Assembly: GCA_026929865.2 (NCBI GenBank)
Contig: CM049402.1
Coordinates: 25,985,001 to 26,049,000 of the forward strand
DNA from: Hyperoplus lanceolatus
Lineage: Eukaryota > Chordata > Actinopteri > Uranoscopiformes > Ammodytidae
Direction: 5' to 3'
Length of the DNA: 64,000 nt
The notes beneath the pieces are model-generated. The model saw only the letters and a list, made by a program, of their open reading frames with translations. It was not told the DNA's origin and ran no database searches. Positions 24,046-35,369 of this stretch are shown here, one piece after another. The translations under genes were made by a program, and so were the position numbers. Position 1 is the first letter of the stretch; each line of letters opens with the position of its first letter.

Positions 24046-24234
24046 TTGGCTGGATACTATTTTCACCCTGCTGGACATTGGACGCAAAGGCAGAAACCAC
24101 TGGGTGTATCATTGGCATATAAACAAGAGGGGGAATGTGTCTGTTTAATGTGCAAGGAAAGTGTTGCCGTGAAGAAGGATTACAATTTACGAAGACACTA
24201 TGAAACTAAACATCAGAGCAGCTACATGTCCTGA
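24046..24234 (+). pseudogene. BED-type zinc finger fragment of an hAT-derived protein
   Basis: The frame contains CVCLMCKESVAV and NLRRHYETKH: a C-x2-C pair followed by H-x4-H, the layout of BED fingers found at the N terminus of hAT transposases and of hAT-derived host genes (ZBED and GTF2IRD2-like). It stops two codons after SSYMS, so the dimerisation and catalytic domains are missing. It lies inside the hAT element and is in the element's plus orientation. Confidence 0.75.
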
Positions 24235-24329
24235 TAAATGTGTTATTTTTGCAAAGTGGCCCGGCCCTTTGTAGATTTTTCTGTATGTGGCCCTCAGTGA
24301 AAAAAGTTTGGACACCCCTGCTCTAAAGG

Positions 24330-26490
24330 GTCTTTGTCATATCTGACAAGATATATGCAAGGTTATCTCTGTGTGGGCTGCAAGACCACACATTCTTGAT
24401 GTGTGGAGCCTGACTTCTAGAATGTGGGGATCAAGTTCGGAAGACAAGCATTTAACAGGCAGGGAGGGTCCACCCAGGCTCCACAACATTTTAAGCAAAC
24501 CACAAATAGAGCTCTGGCCAATTAAGTTCCTTAAGTACAATGGAAACACTATTCTATGTACTAAGTATGCCTGGGGAAAAAAACTAATTTATACAATGGA
24601 TCTGTTTTGCATAGCTGAAACCTACTTCTATTACCGACTTATGTTTCCTTCCTATCCACTGAAGCTGAAGCAATCTAAACGGGCGAAGACAAAAAATGTC
24701 CGACTGATAATCAGTCACCTCAGCTATAGACTGGAATAGACAGTTGACTGAATTGGCTTTTATCCTCTATCAGAAAGACTGAAGACATAGATCCGTACAA
24801 CATCAGTGCCCTGCAGGGGTCACATACATCTTCATCTGTCACAGTTTGCAGTGAATGATAGCTGCCGTCAAGTCCTGCTGTTGTTTACTGTATAACTACA
24901 GGACTGAAGAAAGGATTGGCACATTTTTTTTTTTATCCGTATGTGACCCAGACTAAAGGCATTTTCATGTACAGTGTGAAAACACGTGCAACTTTTGGGG
25001 TTAAATGTTGCTTTTGATGTTTAAATCCAGATGCTCAATTCAGGTTAGAATGACAATCCAGCAACTGTAAGTGATCTGTAACTGCCTAAGTGATCAGAGT
25101 ATTACATATGTAGGTGATAAGCCAATAAAAAATGTTCACTCTGTGGCCATGGCTAAACCATATGGCATAACTATTATTGCAAAGTGCTTACGAACAGAAC
25201 CCTGACATAACTATAAGACAGGTTGCAAGATTCTCGCTCTCCAAATAAAGCATTTAGGTCCTCAACTATGTGCTTCCCCATGTAGCAATGTAGGATCCTT
25301 AGTTAACCTCTCTGAACATAGTGCTCTTGAATGCGAAAATTATGCATTCCCCTAATCAAGGCCCTTATTTAAAAAGGCAGCTATGTGCCATTGTGCCTCA
25401 GTATGGCTCCTGTCGCTGAGTGTCAACCATGTGAGCATTTTAATAGATGAACAAAATTCAATTTTATACAAGGTGCCCATTCATTTATTTTAACTTTAGG
25501 ATAGCCCCCCTGTGATCGAGTGACTTTGGACACATTACCTCAAACTGGTGGTGGTGAGTGGTGTAGGCCACACCAAATATTGTCAGTATGCAGCAGGGTG
25601 AGCCGGGTTAATTACATTTTCTTTCATTTTGTAGGTTCACCTGCTGCTGTTTTGCATATTTTAGTTTTAATGTAATGTTGTTTTTCTTACCTTCTGTTTT
25701 TTCTTTGCAGTATTCATATTGTTTGTTAAATGTACTTGCAATACTTGGGCTTATCGAAACGTTTATTTTTGATGTATACTGTATTAGTTATTTTTCTTTA
25801 GGCTGGAGATGGGCGCCAAACTGTAGGGCCAGTCACCCATGGTGAGGTCCCTTCACTTACATGTGAGTTAAAGCACTTGGATACAACACATTTTTCACCA
25901 GTTCTATTTTGCAGTGATGATTGATGTGAGGCACTTGATGTGGGTGGTAGCACCCTTACGCACTCCTCAGCCTCAGCTTTAGTCTGGTAGGTTGTGTTTT
26001 AGTTTGGACGGCTATTTTAGATAAGACTGTGCTTTTTTATATATCAGTGATTCTTGAGAAGTGGGACAAAACAGGGTGCAACGTTGAAAAAATACAAACC
26101 CTATAATTCGGCAAATTAAATTACATGTTTGTATCCAACAAACTACTGAGCTAAGCTTTGACACAACCTCCCAGCTTTTGTTTTTTTAACCATCATTGGC
26201 CTAGCACCACCATCAGATGTCAAATCCGTCACATTTCCTGTCTGACAGTGTTGACATATGTAACGTTTCTTAAACATAACAAATGGAATGTATCTAGTAG
26301 CCATTCGTTTTTTTGTTGACGTTAGGTGCTAGTATGAACTGCTTCAGGAAAATAAAATTATCAAAACATTTCAAATAACTTCTTCAGAAATTCTAAGTCG
26401 TCGTTGACATATCATGGTTGTGACACAGGACTTTCAAGATTCGGAATGTAAAAAATTCTAAAACTACAACACTTATCAGAGCCTGTCTGA
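24330..26490. other. Unassigned spacer (2.2 kb)
   Basis: AT-rich sequence with no recognisable exon, element end or repeat copy. Short frames such as 24371-24739 show no motif. Confidence 0.4.
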
Positions 26491-26492
26491 CT

Positions 26493-27113
26493 CTAATGTA
26501 TTTCAGTTTCAGCACTAGACAGTGCCACAACATGGGCACAGCCAGGTTTACCAACAACTTTACACACCTCCTCGGAGAATTCACCGGGCCTAACACCAAC
26601 CGGACCAGGACCAGTCTCCACCGAAACATCGCAGCTTACTCCTCCAACCTCTCCAATGAACAACCTGCCAGAGGAAGGTGTAGCAGCTATGCTCAAGAAT
26701 ATATGGTCAGATATTGATCAACTTCATCATCCAGGACTTGTAGTTTCATCACACATGCAGAAAGAACCCCAGGATTTTCCCGAGTCAACCTATTGTTACA
26801 CCTTGTAACCATAGGAACGTATGTGTTAACCCCCTGCGATGAGCAGCAACTATCAAATAATATTTCCTTCTCCCAAGCAAATTCAACATAAGCTTGAGTC
26901 CTGCTTTTTCTGCTTTCGAAACTGTTGGCGATATGCCTCAGGCACAAGCTCATATGCTTTTAACACGGCAGCTTTAACTTTGTCGAAAACCAGGCTGTCT
27001 TCAGCGGACAACGCCGCATAAACCTCCCGTGCTTGACAAGTGATTACACACATCCCTAGGCCATTGTAAAGTAGTTGTGACACGTTCAAAGAGAATAAAA
27101 AAAAAGTATACAC
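26493..27113 (-). pseudogene. Decayed SCAN-like gag fragment of an LTR retroelement
   Basis: On the minus strand, about 27050-26890 reads AREVYAALSAEDS, then KVKAAVLKAYELVPEAYRQ, a pattern of SCAN-like capsid domains in fish Gypsy-type gag proteins and their host derivatives. A frameshift near 26905 moves the continuing similarity (YVEFAWEKEILFD) to another frame. The frame at 26696-26493 may be more of the same gene but I recognise nothing in it. No LTR, protease or RT is attached. I am moderately sure of the SCAN-like call and unsure of its extent. Confidence 0.55.
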
Positions 27114-27480
27114 CTCAGAGAAAACCAGACTTAGGCAAATGTGTTTGGTAACATCGAACGCAGCTGTAAACGCAGTAACATTTAAGTATCACATTTTACC
27201 TGGACCCAGTGTTACTCGGTTGGGTTCAAATGTCTGCCAACTGTTTGCCATTAGAATTTGGTGTTTCTTGGCAAATGTTTTAGTGATATTTTTGAAGCTT
27301 TGTAGTTGTTCAAATAAGTTATACTTTGCTTCATAGCACATGCACCAGGTATGCAAAAGTGGTCCAATTTTCAGTATACATGTAGGAGAGTGCACCATAA
27401 AATTATGCTATGGTAGCAACCTCTTGCTTGAATAACATGTGGTGTTATGCAATGAAGTGTTTAAATAAAATGGTAATGCC

Positions 27481-27580
27481 CTTCGATAACGAAGGAAGGC
27501 CCCCCTCAGGTAGGAGCGTAGGGGCGGTCCCCCTCGGGCAGGAGCGAAGGACGGGCCCCCTCGGGCAGGAGCAGAGGTGA
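27481..27580. repeat. Three-copy minisatellite, about 28-bp unit
   Basis: The unit CCCCCTCGGGCAGGAGCGAA and near variants repeat about three times with intervening GGACGGG/GGGGCGGT segments. Confidence 0.7.
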
Positions 27581-27865
27581 GTCACTTCAGCCTTTTGCTG
27601 TTTTTAATTTGGTGTGAAATGTCAATGTATGTGAAAATGTCGGTTAATTTATCATGTACTAAGTAAAACTATCAAGCGACTGTACTGTGTTTTCTTTAAG
27701 TCTATTGTGCAAATGCTAACGTTAGCTTAAATCTTGTGCATATACCAGTTTTAGCGGTCCATGCACATTGTTAACATCAAGTTAAACAGTTCAAAACCTT
27801 TGTATAAATTCAAAACAAAGAAGTAGGCCTATCAGTTTATAAGTTGTTGTGTTTTGTGGAGCTAA
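27560..27865 (+). repeat. Inverted repeat partner of 40388-40690
   Basis: About 300 bases from GTGAGTCACTTCAGCC to TTTGTGGAGCTAAT reappear in reverse complement at 40388-40690 at roughly 90% or more identity. There is no coding signal. The pair encloses 12.5 kb. Confidence 0.75.
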
Positions 27866-27879
27866 TGAATACTTCTAAG

Positions 27880-28360
27880 CCTGTGTTGGAGGTGGTTCCT
27901 GAGCCTCTGGAGTTGGAGCAGGACACCGGGGGCTGCGGCTGGAAGCAGTTGACAGGGGGCTGCGGCTGGAAGCGGCTGCGGCTGGAAGCAGGGGATCGTG
28001 GTCAGAGGCTGGAAGCCGGGGACCGGTGGCAGAGGCTTGGGCTTGTGCTGGTAGCTGGGAGATTGAAACTCCGGAGGGTATAAAAAGTTTGTTGCTCACT
28101 CTGGCAGGGACTCCCCAAGCCAAGGCTGCAACTCCACAGCTCGGCGTGGCAGCGTCAAGGCTGCCTCTCGGTGGTCGAGTGTGGGGCACTTCTCCCAGGC
28201 TTTCTTGAGGCAAGAGATAGTGAATGTTACCTCATCAAGTTCCTCAGTAAAGGAGTTGCTGGGTCAATTTTTTTGTATGAGCATTCTGTCAAGGTGGTGG
28301 CAGGATGCCAGGCAGGCAAATCGGACCCAGATGCAGACAGTTAGTTTAACTGTCTGCATA
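27880..28360. repeat. GC-rich block with GGCTGCGGCTGGAAGC repeats
   Basis: GGCTGCGGCTGGAAGC occurs two to three times near 27930-27990 with degenerate neighbours. The frames translate to simple repeats. The end (GGCAGGATGCCAGGCAGGCA, then GACCCAGATGCAGAC) resembles leader sequence of fish retroelements, but I cannot place it. Confidence 0.4.
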
Positions 28361-28700
28361 GTTTAACTGTTTCTCGCAGAATTTTTTTCAGCAGTGGTGC
28401 TGTGGTCCCCGGACCCCCCCCCCGGGCGTTTTTTTTTGTACCATTTACCATTGGAACGCACAAATCTGGTGCACTTTGAGAGGATAATATGCACTTAAAT
28501 CCTATTCAAACAGTACTGTGTATTACTGTAGATAGGATTATTGGTGTTGTAACTTTGCCTATTGTCTTCATTTACAGATGTTGACATTTTTGTATAGAAA
28601 TTAATATTTAAACAAAAAATGCCACAACGCAAAAATAATTTGCACAATTTATTTACAGATTTTTGCCTAATGTTTAAACACTAAACGCGGTTGCCACGCC
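28361..28700 (+). mobile_element. Left end of a CAGTGTTTCCC-type hAT-like element
   Basis: It starts as a degraded CTGTTTCTCGCAGAATTTTT and matches 51609 to about 51860 in order (TTTTTTTCAGCAG, TGGTGCACTTTGAGAGGA, GGATTATTGGTGTTG, TTTGTATAGAAATTAATATT). The right end of the same kind of element lies at 40382. Confidence 0.65.
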
Positions 28701-29038
28701 CAAAGCATCACAACCTCTGACTTTTGTAACCATGCCCTAAACAAGAGCACCAACCCTACAAACACAATAAGTGCTTTGCACTGTGTTTAAAATTCTCCAA
28801 CACACTTCTTTCAAAACACTACACACTGTTTTTTACATATGACACATTGTTCAAAAATGAAATATCCTGCTAAAATGGGCAAAACACAACTTTTTAAATT
28901 ACAAACCACAACTAAAATTTGAAAAGAACAGACTCACACACATGAAAAATAAAAAATAAAGATAATTGAATACCAATCAGTGTGAGCCTTAGCACTACAA
29001 ATAGACCTCAGGTGAGCTGAGCTCCTTTGTGAGACACT
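28701..29038. other. Unassigned spacer
   Basis: AT-rich with several AAACACTACACACTG-like motifs; nothing recognisable. Confidence 0.35.
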
Positions 29039-29520
29039 CAGTGCGTTTACATGCAGACTCATAATCGGGTAACTAAACGAATAAGACCTGAACAGGACTT
29101 TTAAACTGCATGTAAACACCTTTATCCGATCTACTTCGGACACAAATCGGCACAATAACGGACAAGAGAAGTCGGATAAGAACACCTAGATAATTTGTTC
29201 ATTGTCGGCTTTCTCTCTGCATGTATACAGGGATCGGACATCGCATATCGGACTTCTCGTTCTGTGCTTGTGTGCCTGCGCGTGATAGGCTGCACCGTGG
29301 GTTATTGACGGAAGGGAACCGGACGTGGCTCTAAAACCACTTGTTGAAAGCATGGTTGAAAGGGCTACAGCGCCACCTAGCATAGTGGAGACAGCCATGA
29401 ATCGGACATTTATTCGATTTCTGAGAGGCCATGTATAATCAGACAAGTGACACGGTCCGTTCGAGTGTCTTGTTCGATATATGTCTTAATCCAATCTAGT
29501 TGTGCCATGGAAATGCACTG
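29039..29520. mobile_element. MITE with CAGTGCGTTTACATG ends
   Basis: The left end CAGTGCGTTTACATGC mirrors the right end CATGGAAATGCACTG (13 of 15). The interior has repeated CGGAT/ATCCG and TCGGACAT motifs in both orientations. No clear target duplication is seen, so the superfamily is open. Confidence 0.6.
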
Positions 29521-31190
29521 AGTGAGAGTCAGGGGAAGAGAACAAGAGAGAGTTGCAGGAGGATGAGGACAAAGAAGACAACAGACTGTGAAGTGTTTGC
29601 TCATCCACAAAGGCTACATCCAGCCTGGGAGCATTTAATTAGTGTTCTTCAAATCTTTATTATTTTTACTTCTTCCGTACGTTTTTTGGACCTTCATACC
29701 TCCTTCAAATCTTCAGCCATTTTAACCATACAAATACCAAAATGTTCAGCTCTTTAAGGACATGTGTGGACCTCTTTTAAAAAATGTCTACCTTTTCAAA
29801 TATTTAAAATATTCAGCTTTTTAACAAATTATTTTAACATTGAAGCGGATAGGAGCAGCATTCCAAACCGCTAAAACTTCCTCTGCTTTGAAACCTATCT
29901 CCTCCCGCATTTTTTCAGCTAGAGACTCCATTCAAACGTTAAACAATTCACATTAATTACAGCTATTAAATTATTTGGCAACTTTTTAAAATCTTCAACA
30001 GTCTTTGAACAAACACAGTTTTAGTTTTAAGCTTTTTTTCAACCTCTTTCTAAATTTATAATGGGATCCGGATGGGACGGAATGTTCAGAGACAGACTGG
30101 GGGAACCAACTGTTACAGTGTAGAACTGGTGTAAAAATACACCAAAACCTTCCACATAACTGCCTCTCACTCCCACAAATTAAATCCTACGCGGATCATT
30201 TTTACATCGAAATGTAGGACATATTCTGCCGGTCGCATAGATGTGACTACTGAAGTAATCGGACCTACACAATGGAAGTTTTGGGCTTCCAAGCTAAATG
30301 GTGTCCAACCAACTGCCGCCTTGATAACTGAGACATGACATTTCTGGAGAAAGGCAGACTGTACCACACCTTTAAAATAGTCTGGTTCTCATATTCTTCA
30401 CATTACAGACATAATCTTCACACTGTCTTCATCAGATTCTTCTGGTTCTAACAATAAAATAATTTTGTCAGTTAGACTCACGGTCCGTAAGTTAGAGGCA
30501 GTGGTTTGAGGTGACGTTTTGGATGAAATTACCTCGAAAAGGTGGGATTTCTGCCTGATCACAGACCCTCAATAAGACATACACTCACCTTGGTGACTCA
30601 CTCTGCCCATTAAAGGGCAATTTCACTTTTTTTTCTTGATTATTTTTTTCTTTTTTCCGCTTTATTAGACAGTTTGGAGAGGCACAGTTGAAATGTGGCA
30701 AACACTCTGGTCTTTGAAGGCCTATTTCACACATATTTTTCTTTTCATGTCTTTCAATTATAATTTTATCTAGACATTTTTAAATATTCAACATCATTCC
30801 TATAAGAGTTAAACAATTCACTACTGTTCATACTTAAGACTGTGTCTTACTTTTCCACATCTTCATACTCCTTTAGCTGATTCATATAGATTCAAGCCAT
30901 CAAGGTAGTTTAGCTCCAAGTCTATTCAATTACTATTTCATAGTTTTAAGATTTGTATCCATGTCTTTCAACTTCTTCATAATTTCAGCAAGAAATGTTA
31001 TTCAAACCTCTATATATTCAACTTTTCAACTCCTTTTTAAACTTATTTTACACAATTATGACCTTTATAAACTTCAATAACTTTATAAACATTCATAGAC
31101 CTTTTTCAAATCTTCATACTCAGCTATCCAGTTTAGCGTAAGCTGTTTCAGCATTCACACGCATTTTCAGCAGGAAATGCATTTTCTCGT
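29521..31190. repeat. AT-rich block with reiterated TTTCAGC-RGAAATG motif
   Basis: TTTCAGC-(A)RGAAATG or close forms recur near 29915, 30985 and 31165, with TTAAACAATTCAC at 29940 and 30805 and many TCTTCAT(A)CT segments. A similar stretch lies at 62390-62632, ending GCAGGAAATGCATATTCT against GCAGGAAATGCATTTTCT here. No coding content is visible. The first 240 bases (29521-29760) are unassigned. Confidence 0.45.
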
Positions 31191-31680
31191 TCACCTTGTC
31201 CCTCTCCTTGTTCAGGATCTACCACTGCACCCTCTCTCTCTTGTTCTCCTTGCTTCTCTCTCACTTCTCTTTCCTCCCTTACTTGGTCTACCTGTATTTT
31301 CTGTAATAAACTCGAGCACTTAAAGGCCTTTAAACAACAAGTAAGAAATGCTAGAAATCTTATTTGTTTCCTTCAAATTACCCTGTATACATGCATTCGT
31401 AATGTTCAAATAATATCACCTTGCATTATGCATTCAAATCCAAAAGAAAATTCTCATTAGCTTGAAAGTTTGTTTCCCTAATTTGCTTTACTAACCTCAG
31501 CTCCTCCATTGTCCCCGTCTGCCTTTCTTTTTCTAATCACCCAGCTTTTTAGACTGTTGAGTGAGGTAACCTTGATGCAACTTATTACTTGTGCATATCT
31601 TGTGACATTTGTATATCTGTTTGTCATAGGTAAAAGTAGGATATTTTTAATGAAACAGAATAGAAGGTGAAGGTTCACTA
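31190..31680. other. Pyrimidine-rich and unassigned
   Basis: A CT-rich tract covers about 31190-31290; the rest is unremarkable AT-rich sequence. Confidence 0.4.
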
Positions 31681-31880
31681 GGTTAAAGTTGACTAGAGGA
31701 GGGGGGGCCACCGGGGTCCCAGTGATGGCCAGAGAGAAGGGGGCTATCTGGCTCCCCCGAGCAGGTGCCTTAGGGTCATAGGAAGTAAGTAGGGGGAAGG
31801 ACCTTATATGGCCATACTGTAGTAAGGGAGTAGAGGGAGGGGGCTACCGGGGTTCCCCCATGCAGCTGTGCCTTTGTCAC
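31680..31880. repeat. G-rich degenerate tandem segments
   Basis: Three related pieces (GGGGCCACCGGGGTCCC, GGGGCTATCTGGCTCCCCCG, GGGGCTACCGGGGTTCCCCC) are spaced about 60-90 bases apart. The function is unknown. Confidence 0.5.
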
Positions 31881-33413
31881 TCCTCCCTCTCCCAAAATCA
31901 CTATGTAAGAGCCTGTTCGAAGCAGGACAAGGCTTTTTTTTTGGGCCACTTTTTGCAGGCACTACTCTGTTCCAGCAGACTATCTGTCTTCAACCATGGA
32001 GGCAGAAGAAAAAACTTAGAAAACTTTGTGAGTCCAAAAATACTCTGAAAGATTTTGGACTTCGAAGAACTTAGAGGCAGAGTCTTTTAAAACACTTCTC
32101 TGAAACTCTTCTTGATCAGATGACTTGGTAAAATTCTAAAACTTTAGGTGGGGATTATTAGTCTAGGGCCTATCCGAAAACTTTTTTTGCATGGGAAATT
32201 TCCTTTCCTATCGAGATGACCTTCCCGGAAGTGCACAAGCAGATAATTGATCCGAATAACCAAAATGCTTAGGAAAGGCATAGGAAAGGAGCCTCGATTC
32301 ATCCTTTAACCCTCCTTTAGCATAGGTTACTCTAGCTAACTATGCTAAAGGAAGAAGATAATGGTATCCCATAAATAACTACTGACAAGATTTAAAGCAA
32401 CAGGCTACCGCTAACAACTAATAATAAAACTAACTTGTGTAATAACGTTGATGTAACGTAATTAAGCGAAGTAGCGGGGGATGCGAATCTGACGGTGGAA
32501 CAGAGGAGAGGAAGAGGAAGGTTCTTCATTCAAACAAAGTCCCCGCGGGCGAATGTCAGGGGCTATTTAAAAGACCAACATCACATAATAAGTTATTTTA
32601 AGTAGCACATAATTTACTGTAAATAAAATACCAACTACATTTAATTAGAGTTACTGGGGGCAGTTCATTTCAACATCAACACAAGTGTAACCTCTTTTTG
32701 TTTACATGTGAATTGGGATATATGGGGTAATTCCTCACTCTGTTGGCGACAACCTGATTAAAATCAATATGAAAAGGCATGGATCAAGCGCAGCTTGTTG
32801 TAGTCCATTTTGGAGTAGTGAAGTTTCACGCTAGTGACTCACGTCAACAATACTGCGTCAGCATAATGGCGTCGGTTAGAAAAAGTGGAATCGAATTCAT
32901 TTGAAACAGCACTGTCCTTTCCTATATTAGATGAGGCACCTTTCTGTCTTTCCTTAACGATGGTTACAAGGGTTAACCCTCTGAACCCGGAGCCCGCAGT
33001 ACTGCGTTCTATCGGTGATTTCGTTATGTTTAATACATTATTTAACATTATTAAATCACAGCAATGTGGTTTAAATATCTCCGAGGAAAGCTGGGATTCT
33101 GCCTTTCAGGGACATATTCTCACGATAGCTATCGTGACTCACAGCCCAGAGATATGTTGCTGAGAGGGAAATGTGAAAATGTGTCCCCTTTCCGTTGCTT
33201 CTGAAACAAAGGCAGCTTGTCAATCGCATTTTGCTTGAAAACGTCATCGGCCCTTTCCCTTGCGTGATTGGTGAGGCTGCTTGCTATGCATATTTTGTGA
33301 ACAACCATCCAATCAACTTGGTGTAATCACTAAGGACCTCCCCATTACTTGTCAAACATGAGCACAATCACTGAACAAAGGACTCCTATTCATACTCTAT
33401 TTCGACCTCACCA

Positions 33414-35165
33414 TGGCAGATGTTAGGCAGCTGAGGCCCGCAGCAGGAATTCCAGAGGAGCAGTGATGGGAAAACATGTTCATTGAGGGCTTTGTGAAGA
33501 GGAATATGAAGATGACATGGATCCATTTGAAGACGGGTAAGAGCATTTTATTTGACAAACGTCTGTTTTGTAATGGAAGCTAAGTGTTGAACATGTAAAC
33601 TTGGCGATGTTGCGTCCGTGACATGACCGATTTTTGGAACTGACGTGACAGGCTGTATACTCTTGTCGTAGCCTTCTGTTGTTTGAAAATAAATAATAGT
33701 TTTCAAAGGTAGAGAATAGAAATATATTTCAATAGTCTTTGCCCCATTCTCAGCGTCCGCAGTGTCTGGCCGTATTGATTTGGTGGGTGCAACAATGTAG
33801 GCTAGGTTCAAAACATTTTAATCTTTTGATATTTAACGATGTGTCTCAATTTTGTTTGCTAGCTGTCTCGCATAAATGGACACCGTGTGTGTGTGTGTGT
33901 GTGTGCGTGCGTGCGCGTGCGTGCGTCTTGTGATATTTTGCGTATGGTACGAAAATAGGTAGAAGATGAACAGCATAGGCATTAATCGGTGGCAGTGCAA
34001 GCGTTGTCTGTTGTGGGAGATGGAAAGTCGTCATTTAGTCTGGCTGAGGAGGGAGACTGCAGAAGTTACGCGAGAGAGAGAGAAACAAACATATTGTAGT
34101 AGGCTATGCAGCTGTTTATAAACGGGTATAATAATTTATTTTAGAAATTGCAAATGGCTCATGTGTAATGTAGAATGCAACACCATTTAAAATTCTTGAC
34201 ACATTACAGGGACTGATTTCTCTATTGATAACACCCTTTTGTTTGAAAATAATAGTAATAGGTGTGTATTCTGTTTTAAAAGTATTTACCTTTACAATTT
34301 ACAAATAGTAGAGAATGGAAATGTTTTTGCATAGACATTACTGTTGTTTGCAAATACAAGTTGTGAAGTTTGAATATTTTTGTTATGAGATAATGAGACT
34401 GATTTCTGTAGATCTGTGGCAGCACCAGGTCCAGCAGAAGGAGGCCACCCGCAGAGGAGTCCGTGTCCCAACTCACCAGCACCCCTACGCGGCAGCGGGC
34501 TTGGAAGACTGAGGAAGACACCACTCCTCCTGTCTCCAGGTTTCAACTTCCCGCACCCCTGGCCCACAGCTAGGCACTTACTTCTACACACCAATTGAGC
34601 TCTTCAAATTGTGTTTCACTGCACACACACTCTGTAGCAACACAAACAAACAGGCTGCCAAAAAATTGCCATGGGTAAGAAGTTTAAATGCACTGATTTG
34701 ACAGTTGAGGAGTTTTACAAGTACATTGGACTCCTCTTTTACATGGCCCTGGTTAGACTACACCACATTGCTGATTACTGGAGGCAGAACCTAGGACCCA
34801 ACCTGTCCATTTTGTCCATTGCGGCAACAGTCTTGAGTAGGGATTATCATCTCTGGAATTAAAACATAAGTGATCCAGATAAAAGAATGTAAGCAATGAT
34901 AGGAAGAAGAACATACAATTCGACAAACTCTTCAGGTCAAACCTCCCTCAATTCCGATCGAAACAGCAGCAAAGACCTATTTTCATCCACACTAACTTCT
35001 GGCTGTGGATGAAAGGATGGTGCCTCAAAGGTTAAAACGTAATGACCACATGAAGGCGAAACCTGGCCTAAGTGGGGGTTCAAATTGTTCTTTTTGGCAA
35101 GACTCAAGCAATGGTCTACACCAGTAGATTTAACATTTGACCACAGTGAAAAAGTGATCATCCCC
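33414..35165 (+). pseudogene. Decayed piggyBac transposase (PGBD-like), with intron
   Basis: A first exon at about 33414-33539 holds MADVRQLRPAAG and an acidic segment EEEYEDDMDPFEDG before GTAAGA. A probable acceptor near 34411 (TTTCTGTAG) opens the second exon. There, in shifting frames, are TYFYTPIELFKLCFTAH, NTNKQAAK, the long frame from 34671 with LTVEEFYKYIGLLFYMALV, IADYWRQ and VLSRDYHLWN, then the catalytic-region AVDERMV and KWGFKLFFLA. In this family an RNase H-like DDD domain excises and inserts the element at TTAA without footprint; VDERM holds one catalytic Asp. Several frameshifts and stops (TAA after HLWN, shifts around AVDERMV) make this copy inactive. The C-terminal Cys-rich domain is not seen. 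Confidence 0.8.
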
Positions 35166-35369
35166 TCAGGACATGGCCTCTCTTATGCATGCTGTAATGT
35201 CATGTGCAGCCATACCTAGGGACAGGGTATCACATTTACACGGATTGAGTGCCTCCCTTCATTACACATCCCATGGACCTTTTTATATGTGGTATCAAGT
35301 CATTATTCGGTCTCATTTTGCTTAATTCCTCATATGTGGTCAAAGTAGAGTAAGAGACTATTTGTATTT

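Larger units (their letters stand above)
23177..24321 (+). mobile_element. hAT element with BED-finger relic
   Basis: An exact 8-base duplication CTCTAAAG lies at 23169-23176 and 24322-24329. The terminal inverted repeats CAGGGGTGTCCAAACT and AGTTTGGACACCCCTG are perfect over 16 bases, as expected for hAT. A second terminus-like sequence (CAGGGGTGTCAACCACTG) begins near 23289. The interior contains the MITE at 23604-23970 and a BED-finger frame at 24046-24234. No full transposase remains, so this copy is non-autonomous. Confidence 0.9.

Noticed and set aside
27844..28213. Open frames rich in Gly/Leu/Ala in a GC-rich block
   Set aside because: Explained by the GGCTGCGGCTGGAAGC repeats; no domain.
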